Of a stretch of 64,000 nucleotides of DNA, positions 48,855-58,398 are shown piece by piece. The translations under genes and the position numbers were made by a program. The notes beneath the pieces were generated by a model. The model had not been told where the DNA came from. It worked only from the letters and a program-made list of their open reading frames with translations, and searched no databases. The DNA is from Bacillota bacterium (GTDB lineage Bacteria > Bacillota > Proteinivoracia > UBA4975 > VEMY01): assembly GCA_009711825.1 (NCBI GenBank), contig VEMY01000032.1, positions 1-64,000 on the forward strand. The letters run 5' to 3'. Each line of letters begins with the position of its first letter. The first letter of the stretch is position 1.

Positions 48855-49942
48855 TGCTCCACACCTCCAATGGGAACAGTAAATATTATCAGGGTACCCT
48901 GCTCCGGCCGGGAATGAATCTGCAGGCTGCCAGCCAACAAGTTTACTCGTTCCCGCATTCCCTTTAAGCCCAAACTGTCGCTGCTTAAGGCAGCGCTGAC
49001 ATCAAAACCAACACCGTTGTCTGCGATGCGCAACTTGACATCATCCTTTCCCATCTCAAAATTTATGTCCACCTCTGTTGCCTGGGAATGACGCCGGACA
49101 TTGGTAAGGGCCTCCTGCAAGCATCTATAGAGCGCAAGACTGACGATCCGGGTCAGCTGCCGGCAATCATCGGAACAGTGAAACCTAATTCGCAAAGCTG
49201 AGCGTGCCTGTATGCTCTCCACTAGACCCTGGGCCGCAGAGCAAAAGTCCTCATTTTCCAGGGCGGGCGGCCTCAACATGCCCGCTGTATTGCGGGTGCT
49301 GTTTATAGCGCCTTGCACCAAATCAATTGTTGCAAGATACCGGGAGCGCAGCTCCGAATTCCCAGCAATCAATTCCTCGCCCATAAGCTGCAAATCCAAC
49401 TTGAGCGTCGTCAATGCCATTCCCACTTCATCGTGCAGGTCTCTGGCGATGCGTTCCCGCTCTTCTTCAAATGCTGTCAGTAACCGCAGGGATAAGTGAC
49501 GCAATTCTTTATAGCTGATATTGAGCCGACGTTCAGCTTCGATTTTTTCCTGCTGCAATTTGCTCATAGACAACAGACGTTGAATACGATATAGAAGCTC
49601 CTGCCAGTTCATCGGCTTGACAATAAAATCCTCTGCACCGGCCTCAAAAACCTTGTCAATTGTGTCCCCCGCCTCCATACCGGTAAAGGCCAGCACTGGA
49701 ATCTGCTTGTTCCGGGGCGATTGTTTCAAGTGGGTGCAGGCGGTAAGCCCATCCATCTCCGGCATCTGCAAATCCATGAGAATGATTCTAGGGCTCGCGG
49801 AGGAGACCAAATGAAGAACATCCAGGCCGTTAACGGCCTCTACCACATTGTAACCTTCTCTTTTTAACACTTTTGATATCAAAGTCCGGGTTGCTCTTTT
49901 ATCGTCGGCCACCAAAACTGTAATGTTGTCATTTTCGCTCAT
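48851..49942 (-). CDS. REC-histidine kinase (NarX/DegS-like HisKA_3)
   Basis: The 363-residue protein starts with a receiver domain (TVLVADDKRATRTLISKVL, phosphoacceptor in RIILMDLQMPEMDG, Lys in DFIVKPMNW), followed by a HisKA_3 dimerisation helix with the phosphorylated His in RIARDLHDEVGMALT near residue 170, and a HATPase domain (VRRHSQATEVDINFEM; DNGVGFD; GLKGMRERVNLLAGSL). Such a REC-HK fusion can be switched by phosphate from the hybrid kinases upstream and then phosphorylate the NarL-type regulator. AGGAGTG precedes ATG 49942. Confidence 0.93.
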   Translation of the reverse strand: MSENDNITVLVADDKRATRTLISKVLKREGYNVVEAVNGLDVLHLVSSASPRIILMDLQMPEMDGLTACTHLKQSPRNKQIPVLAFTGMEAGDTIDKVFEAGAEDFIVKPMNWQELLYRIQRLLSMSKLQQEKIEAERRLNISYKELRHLSLRLLTAFEEERERIARDLHDEVGMALTTLKLDLQLMGEELIAGNSELRSRYLATIDLVQGAINSTRNTAGMLRPPALENEDFCSAAQGLVESIQARSALRIRFHCSDDCRQLTRIVSLALYRCLQEALTNVRRHSQATEVDINFEMGKDDVKLRIADNGVGFDVSAALSSDSLGLKGMRERVNLLAGSLQIHSRPEQGTLIIFTVPIGGVEQ

Positions 49943-49956
49943 AATAAGTCACACTC

Positions 49957-52788
49957 CTAAAGACTATCCCGGTATTGCTTTATTCGCTCGATTTCCGCTT
50001 CCAGTGTGTTTAAAATCTCAGCCAGCAGTGAAAACTCAGCGTGCCGGGCCATGGATTCCAGTCTTTTGGCCTCGCGGTAACCCTGCCAGGCAGACAAATT
50101 ACCCAACTCACCCTTAAGAGCATGGGCGGAACGAGCAAGCTCCTCCCGATTGCCATTCTTAATCTGGGCACGCGCATTCTCTATGTCAGTCTCTGCCTCT
50201 TCCAAAAAGATTGTCAATACCTCGGTGAGTAAATCTTTATCCGCCAAGATATGATTATCACTAAATTCAATGGGCGGCATTTCGAGTGGTTCTTTGCTCA
50301 TGCTGGTTGTTGAAACAGCCTTTTCAATTGCTGCATACAAATCTGGGGCATTAATCGGTTTGGGCAAAAAATCATCCATTCCTGCTGCAATGCAGGCCGC
50401 CCTGTCTTCAGGGCGAGCATGGGCAGTCAGGGCAATGATTGGTGTTCTTCTGCCTAACCGGGTTTCCAAACGGCGAATTTCCGCAGTCACCTCGTACCCA
50501 TCCATAACTGGCATCTGGATATCCATTAAGATAGCATCAAACTGACGCTGGGCGATTAAGCTCAGGGCGTCATCGCCATTGCTCACCGATTGACTCAACC
50601 ACCCCTTCTTTTGGAGCATTAACTCCAAAAGACGCTGATTCATCAGTTTATCTTCAACAATTAAAATATTGACATCTACCGACAAACTCCGGTTGATTTC
50701 AGGGCTGGTCGCGGCAGCAATTTGTTCTGAACTTGTGTGGGTCCCTGTCACAGTGTTGGCTACCGCAGTCAGCAACTCATTCCAGCGCACTGGTTTGAGT
50801 ATAGGCTGAAAGCATCCTATACTCTTCAGGGCCTTGGTTGCTGTGCCCAGCGCCAGGGGCGAAACAACAACCACAAACCGCTCCGGGCGTCCGACTCCGG
50901 CTTCAGCCAAATGTTTGGCAGCGCCCAATCCCAAGAGCACTACATCCGGTTGAAAACTCTCTTTAGAAAGAAGTTCCTCAGCCCGACTGTGGCCATAGGC
51001 AACACAAACTTCCATGCCTACATATTCCAGATACTGCGATACAACTTTTGCCGACTGTGTTGGCTGGGGACAGTCCACTAACAAACAATTCTTGCCCCGG
51101 AGCTTGCCAAATGAGTGCTGGATGGGCCGGGCATCTTCTGGCAGCATATCCAGGGAAAAGTGAAAATTGCTGCCACTGCCGATGGTGGATTGAACTGAAA
51201 GTTTCCCACCCATCAACTTCACCAGCCGTGAGCAAATCGGCAAGCCGAGGCCGGTACCCTGAAACTTTTTGGCGCTGCTGCTATCGGACTGATAAAAACT
51301 TTTAAACACCCGCGGTATTTCTGCTTGTTCGATGCCGATTCCGGTATCAATAACCTCACATTGCAATCGGGGGCGCTCCTGTGTACAAGTGGTCCGGGTG
51401 ATCTGTAAATGTACCGAACCAGCCTCGGTAAATTTTATCGCGTTATCCAGCAAATTCACCAAAACCTGCTTTAGTCGTAACGAATCACCATTAACAGTTT
51501 GCGGAATTTCCGGATCAATGAAAACCGAAAGCTCCAGACCCTTGCGATAGGCCTGGACTCCCAGGGAGGAAACAACGCTTTCCGCCAACTCACGTAGATC
51601 AAAGGGCTGCATCTCAACTTCGATTTTGCTGGCTTCAATCTTTGAGAAATCGAGAATGTCGTTTATCAGACGCAGCAAGTCTCCGGCCGACTCGCGAATC
51701 ATCGCCAACATTTCCCGCCGGGCGGGCTCAGTTTCATCAGCCAGAGCCAAGTCACCCATTCCCAATATTACGTTCAACGGCGTCCGCAGCTCATGGCTGA
51801 CATTGGCAATAAACTGACTTTTAATCCTGCTTGCTCTGCGTGCCGACTCCACCGCTTTTTGCTGTTTAAATTCCAGGTGTTTGTAATCAGAAACATCCCG
51901 GATCACACCGACCACATAGCGCTGGCCGATAGGATCTGTAAACGGTGACAGTTTAGCGCTAAAAAACCTGGTTACGCCGTCGACGCTTGTAAACTGCCGC
52001 TCCACCACCTGCTCAGCATTAGTGGCCAACACCCGGGCATCCGTCTCCCGCATCTCCCGAGCCACATCTTCCGGAAAAATGTCCTCACCGCTGAGCCCCA
52101 CCAGTTGTTCCGACTCTTTTCCCGCCAGTGTGGAAAATGCTGTGTTAACCATCACTATCTTGTGCTGACTGTTCGTTACAAAAATTGGATCGCCAACAGC
52201 TTCTATTATCCTGGATAGAAAATTCCTCGCTTGCTGCAGCTCTGATTCAGCAGTTTTCCGCTCGCCCATCTCCCGCAGTAGCTTGCCATGGGCCAACGCT
52301 CCCCGGAGAATGGCGGCGAATTTCCTGAATATCGGTTTTAGATTCTCCAGTTCCCTGTCGGTAAAAATTTCGGCAACCCGCCCATTAACAGCCAACTTCA
52401 TTAGCCCGAAATTACCCAGAGCAATCAAGACAAACCCATGCCCCGTGCTGCCTGACAGCTCACAAATTCGCTTGGCTTCTATATGGTCCGACTCATAGAT
52501 GATATAACTATCTGCAGCTACTCGCTGGTACATGCTGTGCTCTAAAGGAATTTGAGTAGTTCGAGTCTGAATAACCGTGGAGAAAATCCGGGATAAAGTA
52601 TTCTCCTCGCCGGTTTCCGAGAGATAATTATCCCGCACCCAGACTGAGCAATAAGCCAGCTGTTTATACTCCTGCAGCTTGGCAGTAAAACGGCGGCAAT
52701 TTTCTACGAAATTCAGCGAGTCCCCAGCCACCAGCGCTAGCTCGTATAAAACTGTCATATCCTCAAACACAGGCTGTTCCTCGGTCAT
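49957..52788 (-). CDS. Hybrid histidine kinase, GAF-PAS-HK-pseudoREC-REC-HPt
   Basis: The 943-residue protein has an N-terminal GAF-like region (1-170), a PAS domain (190-305), HisKA with H332 (IANVSHELRTPLN), HATPase (about 445-560, with IDTGIGIE and GTGLGLPICSRLVKLMGG), a receiver-like domain (570-690) where the phosphoacceptor Asp position reads DVVLLGLG and is lost, a complete receiver (710-830, AILMDIQMPVMDG), and a C-terminal HPt with His in ARSAHALKGELGNLS. So phosphate can move His-Asp-His within it. No membrane helix; it senses a cytoplasmic signal. Confidence 0.92.
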   Translation of the reverse strand: MTEEQPVFEDMTVLYELALVAGDSLNFVENCRRFTAKLQEYKQLAYCSVWVRDNYLSETGEENTLSRIFSTVIQTRTTQIPLEHSMYQRVAADSYIIYESDHIEAKRICELSGSTGHGFVLIALGNFGLMKLAVNGRVAEIFTDRELENLKPIFRKFAAILRGALAHGKLLREMGERKTAESELQQARNFLSRIIEAVGDPIFVTNSQHKIVMVNTAFSTLAGKESEQLVGLSGEDIFPEDVAREMRETDARVLATNAEQVVERQFTSVDGVTRFFSAKLSPFTDPIGQRYVVGVIRDVSDYKHLEFKQQKAVESARRASRIKSQFIANVSHELRTPLNVILGMGDLALADETEPARREMLAMIRESAGDLLRLINDILDFSKIEASKIEVEMQPFDLRELAESVVSSLGVQAYRKGLELSVFIDPEIPQTVNGDSLRLKQVLVNLLDNAIKFTEAGSVHLQITRTTCTQERPRLQCEVIDTGIGIEQAEIPRVFKSFYQSDSSSAKKFQGTGLGLPICSRLVKLMGGKLSVQSTIGSGSNFHFSLDMLPEDARPIQHSFGKLRGKNCLLVDCPQPTQSAKVVSQYLEYVGMEVCVAYGHSRAEELLSKESFQPDVVLLGLGAAKHLAEAGVGRPERFVVVVSPLALGTATKALKSIGCFQPILKPVRWNELLTAVANTVTGTHTSSEQIAAATSPEINRSLSVDVNILIVEDKLMNQRLLELMLQKKGWLSQSVSNGDDALSLIAQRQFDAILMDIQMPVMDGYEVTAEIRRLETRLGRRTPIIALTAHARPEDRAACIAAGMDDFLPKPINAPDLYAAIEKAVSTTSMSKEPLEMPPIEFSDNHILADKDLLTEVLTIFLEEAETDIENARAQIKNGNREELARSAHALKGELGNLSAWQGYREAKRLESMARHAEFSLLAEILNTLEAEIERIKQYRDSL

Positions 52789-52882
52789 AACAACACCCCG
52801 CTATCCCAGGTCATACTGTGAGTATTTACATTATGACATGCTTCAAATTTTGATTCATCCCCTGCTAGCGAATGCCGGATAA

Positions 52883-55207
52883 TCACTGTGTACTCATCAC
52901 TGTTTGCACAGTCTCCAGCAATTGTTCCCGGCTGAAGGGCTTTGGCAAGCGATGGGCAATCGGCAACCGGGCGCTGTCAGCAAGATTTTCGGAAGCAGAA
53001 ATAAGCAGCACTGGTGTCTCAATCGTCTTCTGGCGCATCAACTCCACCAGCATTTTGCCGTCCAAGGTCGGCATGTTGATATCCGAAATTACCAAGTCAA
53101 ACTGCCCTTGCCCCAATTCAAAAAGGGCGGCAACACCGTCCCCTGCGGTGGTGACCTGATAGCCGGAATCTGCAAGATATCGTTCCAAAAGCGAGCAGAT
53201 ATTAGGGTCATCGTCGACAACCAACACCGAGCCCCTTGCAACCACCGGTACTTCCCGTTCCAAAACCCGGGCAATCTCCGATATGTCACATTGACAACTC
53301 TGGAGCTTGACGCGGCACTGCTCGATAAGCCGCTCTACAGCATGTCCCCTGATTTTCTCCAAAGCCAACCGTACCGATTCGGCGCCCGCTAACGCTGAGC
53401 GCAACTGTTCCGCAGTCACCAGGGAGTAAATAGCGGTATAGCCCATGTAGCCGGAGTTGCCGCATTTGGAACAACCCACAGGTCTGCATATTTCCCCGGT
53501 ATAGTCTAAGCCATACTTACTGAGTCTGTACAACTCTTCCTCCATTGCCTGATAACGATGACTGCACTCCGGGCACAGTTTGCGCACCAGACGCTGACTG
53601 ACCAGTCCGGATAAATATCGGGCCAGATCGTCCGTAGAAACATCCAGCGTCATAAGCAGTTCCAGCGCCGAAACAACTCCCTTGGCGGACATCGTACTGA
53701 TAATCCCAGTTCCCTTCCGAGCACAGCTCATTGCCGCCTGGGCACTGGTCTTGTCCCGGATTTCCCCCAAAAACAAGAGGTCCGGTAATTTATTCAATGA
53801 ATTGTTCAACAACTGCTGCTCGTCGTTGCCAGCTTTGCTGTTCACCTGTTGCTGATTGACATTTACCAGGAAATACTCAATCGGATTCTCTATGCTGATA
53901 ATTGACAGGGATTCGCTGAGCTCGTTGACCAGTGAACTGACTGTGGTGCTTTTCCCCGCGCCATTGGCGCCGATAAACAAGAACAACCCCCTTGCTCCCC
54001 GGACCTGCCCGCGTAAATCCGCATCCAGCCCCGCCTCCATTCCCAACCCGCTAAGGCCAAGTTTAACAGCATCTTGGGCCAGCACACGCACATGCATGGT
54101 CTCGCCGATGGGCGTTGGCAGCGTCGAAATCCGCAAGCGGTAATGGTTAAATCCATAGTCAAAGGCGCAGACGCCAATCTGAGGGCTGCGCTTTTCAGCA
54201 ATGTTCATCCCGCTGAGGGCTTTAAACCGGGAGATGACCCGTGTGGCAAGATTATCTGCCAGCTTAACCCTGTGCACCAGAAACCCGCTGGCACGAATAC
54301 TAACCAGGCCGTTACCGGCTTCTGGCTCAAGATGAATGTCGCCAGCGCCCATGTTAATAGCAGTGGTGACCAGCCGATCCGACCAATATTCAACCGGGGT
54401 TTTGCTGAGCATATCCTCGAAAATCTGCGGTTCCGCAATCGCCATTTGATTCATGGCTTCGGGCGCAACTACCGCTGACAAAGAATCCATCAGCAACATG
54501 TCAAAGGGGTTGCTGAGCACTATCGTATCATCTTCCAGTATTACCACTTTATTTGCCCGGGAGAAGGATGCCGGCAACGCCTCCAGTTTTATCTTATCGG
54601 GCTCGATATATTGCACTAAGCGGAACCCCATATACTCGGCAATAAGTTTAGCCAGCCGGTTGTCGCTAATCCCTATCTCCCTTGCTGCAGCATATAAATC
54701 TCCCGATTTTGCGGCATTGAGACAGCTTTCCGCCTCGGAGGACAGCGCCAACTGCTTAACAACATGCTGAACAAAATCCACATGCTTGAGCTGGACAGGG
54801 GCCGAAGATCCGGCCTCGATGCTACCCCACTTTTGTTTCATATCCAGGTGTTTGGTCACTGTCTCCAACAGCGCATCCCTGGTCAGCGGCTTCACCAGAT
54901 AGCCGGCGGCTCCTACTGCCAGGGCCCGGGCACGATCCTGCTCGCCATCCAATGCTGTTAAAAACACAACTGGCACAAATTGGTCCTCAAACTCTTGCTG
55001 CAGTCGCTGGCAAACCTGAAACCCGTCCATCCCCGGCATCAGGCCGTCCAACAGCACCAAATCCGGCACAGTTTCCTTTACCATCGCTAGCGCAACTTCG
55101 CCGCTGCCGGCGGCCAGAACCTCATACCCTTCAGGCTCCAGAAAACGTTGTATCAGCATGCTGATATTTTCATCGTCATCTATTGTCAAGATTATTGGTG
55201 TTTCCAT
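52883..55207 (-). CDS. REC-GspE/PilB-type ATPase-REC fusion protein
   Basis: This 774-residue protein joins a receiver (1-125, Asp54 in [10 protein letters not shown]), a T2SSE_N-like domain (145-250), a GspE/PilB-type ATPase (265-640) and a second receiver (658-774, Asp709 in [10 protein letters not shown], Lys756). The ATPase keeps Asp box GAGDIHLEP (287-295), Walker [11 protein letters not shown] (413-422; usually GPTGSGKTTT), Walker B LFLGEIRD (478-485) and the CPEC...CSKC zinc group, but the His box (LHTN in family members) is TMSAKG. No pilin, PilC or secretion genes are near. It may be a phosphorylation-controlled ATPase of unknown use. ATG 55207 is preferred to TTG 55219. Confidence 0.9.
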   Translation of the reverse strand: METPIILTIDDDENISMLIQRFLEPEGYEVLAAGSGEVALAMVKETVPDLVLLDGLMPGMDGFQVCQRLQQEFEDQFVPVVFLTALDGEQDRARALAVGAAGYLVKPLTRDALLETVTKHLDMKQKWGSIEAGSSAPVQLKHVDFVQHVVKQLALSSEAESCLNAAKSGDLYAAAREIGISDNRLAKLIAEYMGFRLVQYIEPDKIKLEALPASFSRANKVVILEDDTIVLSNPFDMLLMDSLSAVVAPEAMNQMAIAEPQIFEDMLSKTPVEYWSDRLVTTAINMGAGDIHLEPEAGNGLVSIRASGFLVHRVKLADNLATRVISRFKALSGMNIAEKRSPQIGVCAFDYGFNHYRLRISTLPTPIGETMHVRVLAQDAVKLGLSGLGMEAGLDADLRGQVRGARGLFLFIGANGAGKSTTVSSLVNELSESLSIISIENPIEYFLVNVNQQQVNSKAGNDEQQLLNNSLNKLPDLLFLGEIRDKTSAQAAMSCARKGTGIISTMSAKGVVSALELLMTLDVSTDDLARYLSGLVSQRLVRKLCPECSHRYQAMEEELYRLSKYGLDYTGEICRPVGCSKCGNSGYMGYTAIYSLVTAEQLRSALAGAESVRLALEKIRGHAVERLIEQCRVKLQSCQCDISEIARVLEREVPVVARGSVLVVDDDPNICSLLERYLADSGYQVTTAGDGVAALFELGQGQFDLVISDINMPTLDGKMLVELMRQKTIETPVLLISASENLADSARLPIAHRLPKPFSREQLLETVQTVMSTQ

Positions 55208-58200
55208 ACTCCGGCTCAACCTCCTTTAGGTACTCATCCAGCTGCCTGGTCAAATAGACGATATCATCCCGGCGCTCATTGGCAGCTGCAGCTTCTAGCG
55301 CATGGCCAAGCTCGGTAATGTAGTCGAAACCATAGCCACCGCCTGCACCCTTCAGCCGATGCCCCAGCACCTTAATCGTTTGATACTCCTCAGCTTCCAG
55401 AGCATCGCTAATCGCGCTTAAATCTCTGCGAACATTACCCAAAAATCCCGGCACAAGATCCAGGACAGACTCTGGCACTATCGGCTTTTTCGGGTTTGTC
55501 GGTATTTTCTCTGAAAACATATCCAGAACCTCCCTCAATCTTTGTTTCTTGATCGGCTTGGACAAATGGAAATCACATCCGGCGTCCAGACTCTTTTGTT
55601 TGTCTTCTTCAAACGCGTATGCTGTAAGGGCGACAACCGGAGTACGCTCGGCCCCGGCCAGCCCCTCCATCTGCCGAAGCGCTTCTGTCGCCTGAAGTCC
55701 GTCAAGTTCGGGCATTTGCATGTCCATGAGAACAAGATCATATTTCTTGGCGGCAAACATTGCCAGCGCCTGGCGACCGTTTTCGGCTTCATCCAGAGCA
55801 TGACCGCTATTCTTCAACAATGCTCCGACCAACAAGCGGTTGTCCTCAGAATCTTCTGCCAGAAGTATCTGCAACGGACGCATAGGTTTCTTTTCAGCAA
55901 CAATTCTGTTGGTTTCTTGCTTGCTGCCTGTAATCCTTTCCACGACAGCGACCAGCTCTCGTCTTTTAACAGGCTTGACAAGGTAGGTGTCTATTCCCGC
56001 TTCCCGGCATTTCTGGATGCTGGCGTTCTGCGATTCGGATGTCAGCATCAGTATCACTGGCTCCCGGTTTTCAGAGTTTAAACATATGTGCCGGGCAACG
56101 GACAAGCCATCCAAATCAGGCATTTTATAATCCAAAATCACTAGGTCGAAGGCCTGTCCCTGTCTCCGTCTGGCGCTTACTGCCTGCAAACACCCGCGCC
56201 CGCCATCGGCTTCGACAATCTCAACACCCTGCCGGCTCAAAATTTCCCGGATAATTAGCCGATTGGTTGCATTGTCATCCACCACCAGGCCGGTTAGTCC
56301 CTCCAGATGACGTTGTTCTATGTCTGGCTCTGTAAGCGGGGTGTACGCCAGTGTAAAGTAAAAGCGGCTCCCCTGGCCCGGTTCGCTTTCCAGCCAGATC
56401 CGTCCGTTGTTGGTAGTAACCAGAGAACGGGCGATGCCAAGACCAAGGCCGGTCCCCTCCCGGGTAGTTGACAGGCGGGAAAAACTGTCGAATATAAATT
56501 CTTGTCGGTCCCGGGGGATCCCGGGCCCAGTATCAGAAACCGTCACCTGAAGCGTTCCCGGTATGGATGCCTGCCTGTTTAACTGAACTTCGACATTAAC
56601 TTCGCCAGACTCGGTAAATTTCACGGCGTTATTCACAAGGTTTACGAGTATTTGTTGGAGATGGTTCACGTCCCCCCGCCACGTTCGTGGGACATCGGGA
56701 GCGATATACAAAGTTAGTTCCAGGCCCTTTTGGTGGGCACGCACCGCCAGAAAGTCCAGATTACGTTCCAATGTATCTTCCAAATCAAAATCTGACTCCC
56801 TGACCTCGATACCGCCCGCCTCTATTTTCGACATGTCCAGGACATTGTTAATCAGATTCAACAAATGATCCCCAGCGGCCAAAGAGGTAGAGACATATTT
56901 GGCCTGCTCATCATTAAGAGGCGTATCCAGAAGCAACTCAGACATGCCGATTACCGCGTTCATCGGCGTTCGAATTTCGTGGCTCATGTTGGCCAGGAAC
57001 TGGGTCTTTGCCCGACTGGCATTAAGCGCCTCCGCTTCCGCCAGTTTACGTTCAGTGATATTTTCATGGGCAATTATCACCCGCACAGGATTGGCGCCAG
57101 CACAGCGGGTCACCCGACCCATAAACCATCGTTGTTCTTCTTCACTGTGGCAGGGGTATTCCTGGGTGTAAGTATCAGCTTCACCATTGAGTACTGCTTC
57201 AATACCAGCGGCGAACTCTGCTGCCCCGTCGGACCATTTCCCCCGAGCGCGGTGGCAAACATCCAGATAGTTTAAACCAAGATTGGCCTCTGGCTCGCCT
57301 CCATTGTTAATAGCAAATGTTTTCCATGCTTTATTAGTTGCGATAATTTCTCCTGCTTCATCTACGATTGCAATATGCGCCGCGAGGCCGTCGACAATTG
57401 AGTGGGCGAAGCGCTCTGAACTTCGCAATGCCTTTTCATACTGAACCTGTTTGGAGATATCCGTAAACGTCACAACTGCACCAGTTATTTCCCCCCGCTG
57501 GTTGATTGGATTAGCAGAATAGATTACTGGAAACAAAGTTCCGTCTTTGCGTTGGATCATGCTTTTTTCATTGCGAGCGCCGGTGTAATTAGTGGGGTAG
57601 TGAATTTCGCACTGTTTCAAAGAAAAGCTGTTTCCCTGGCTATCCCTGTGCAGCAGAGCATGCATATTTTTGCCTAGCAATTCGTGGCGCTGGTAACCCA
57701 GCTGTTCTAAAGCTCTGCTATTAACGAACTCGCAATTTCCTTCCATATCGATTCCGTAGATACCATCGCCGGAGCTATCCAATAAAAGGCGATTATAGCG
57801 CTCCAAATCATGGACAACCTGCTGTGCCTTCTGATGCCAATGAATCTCCTTTTCCAATTCCGCCTGTTTTGCCTGCAGCACTTTTGTTTTCCTTTGAGAA
57901 CCTAAAGTATGACTAAAAAACTGACAGCAGAGCTCCAGCAGTTGTTGTTCCTCCGGTGCCCAATCTATTGGCTTGTCGTTAAGAAAAAAACATAGCCCCT
58001 GTGGCTCAGTATCAGTGCCCAACGGGAAGACAACCATGGCATTAATACCATACTTGTTCACAAGTTTTCGCATTTCCTCACTCATCGTCAGTGACCCCGG
58101 GTCGTTGCTGACCGCGCGATACTGCCAATGGCTAAGAACTGAATCAACGATATACTTGGAGGACAGCTGGTATATCCAGTTAAGATCACCTGAGTCAACA

Positions 58201-58364
58201 TTTCTACTGGCATGAATAGCGCCAAATCCATTGGGCTCTTCCAAACTCAAAACAAACCCGAATCGACAATCAAATACTGCACAGATATCTGCAAATTGTT
58301 TTTGCAAATCTCCGTCAGGCAGCAAGATTGTACGGATTCTTAATAACACATCAATTAAATTCAT
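55176..58364 (-). CDS. Hybrid histidine kinase, GAF-PAS-PAS-HK-REC-REC-HPt
   Basis: The 1062-residue protein has a GAF-like region (about 1-170), two PAS domains (about 190-310 and 320-440), HisKA ([13 protein letters not shown], near residue 470), HATPase ([31 protein letters not shown]), two complete receivers ([10 protein letters not shown] with [23 protein letters not shown] with [13 protein letters not shown]) and a C-terminal HPt with [14 protein letters not shown]. It overlaps the REC-GspE-REC gene start by 32 bp, a sign of coupled synthesis. No membrane segment is seen. Confidence 0.93.
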   Translation of the reverse strand: MNLIDVLLRIRTILLPDGDLQKQFADICAVFDCRFGFVLSLEEPNGFGAIHASRNVDSGDLNWIYQLSSKYIVDSVLSHWQYRAVSNDPGSLTMSEEMRKLVNKYGINAMVVFPLGTDTEPQGLCFFLNDKPIDWAPEEQQLLELCCQFFSHTLGSQRKTKVLQAKQAELEKEIHWHQKAQQVVHDLERYNRLLLDSSGDGIYGIDMEGNCEFVNSRALEQLGYQRHELLGKNMHALLHRDSQGNSFSLKQCEIHYPTNYTGARNEKSMIQRKDGTLFPVIYSANPINQRGEITGAVVTFTDISKQVQYEKALRSSERFAHSIVDGLAAHIAIVDEAGEIIATNKAWKTFAINNGGEPEANLGLNYLDVCHRARGKWSDGAAEFAAGIEAVLNGEADTYTQEYPCHSEEEQRWFMGRVTRCAGANPVRVIIAHENITERKLAEAEALNASRAKTQFLANMSHEIRTPMNAVIGMSELLLDTPLNDEQAKYVSTSLAAGDHLLNLINNVLDMSKIEAGGIEVRESDFDLEDTLERNLDFLAVRAHQKGLELTLYIAPDVPRTWRGDVNHLQQILVNLVNNAVKFTESGEVNVEVQLNRQASIPGTLQVTVSDTGPGIPRDRQEFIFDSFSRLSTTREGTGLGLGIARSLVTTNNGRIWLESEPGQGSRFYFTLAYTPLTEPDIEQRHLEGLTGLVVDDNATNRLIIREILSRQGVEIVEADGGRGCLQAVSARRRQGQAFDLVILDYKMPDLDGLSVARHICLNSENREPVILMLTSESQNASIQKCREAGIDTYLVKPVKRRELVAVVERITGSKQETNRIVAEKKPMRPLQILLAEDSEDNRLLVGALLKNSGHALDEAENGRQALAMFAAKKYDLVLMDMQMPELDGLQATEALRQMEGLAGAERTPVVALTAYAFEEDKQKSLDAGCDFHLSKPIKKQRLREVLDMFSEKIPTNPKKPIVPESVLDLVPGFLGNVRRDLSAISDALEAEEYQTIKVLGHRLKGAGGGYGFDYITELGHALEAAAANERRDDIVYLTRQLDEYLKEVEPEYGNTNNLDNR

Positions 58365-58398
58365 AAGTTTCGCCCCCGATTAGAATAGTGTTCTAGGC

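Noticed and set aside
55542-56081. Plus-strand 179-codon frame opposite a hybrid kinase gene
   Set aside because: It is the complement of a strongly conserved kinase/receiver region and has no ribosome site or recognised family.
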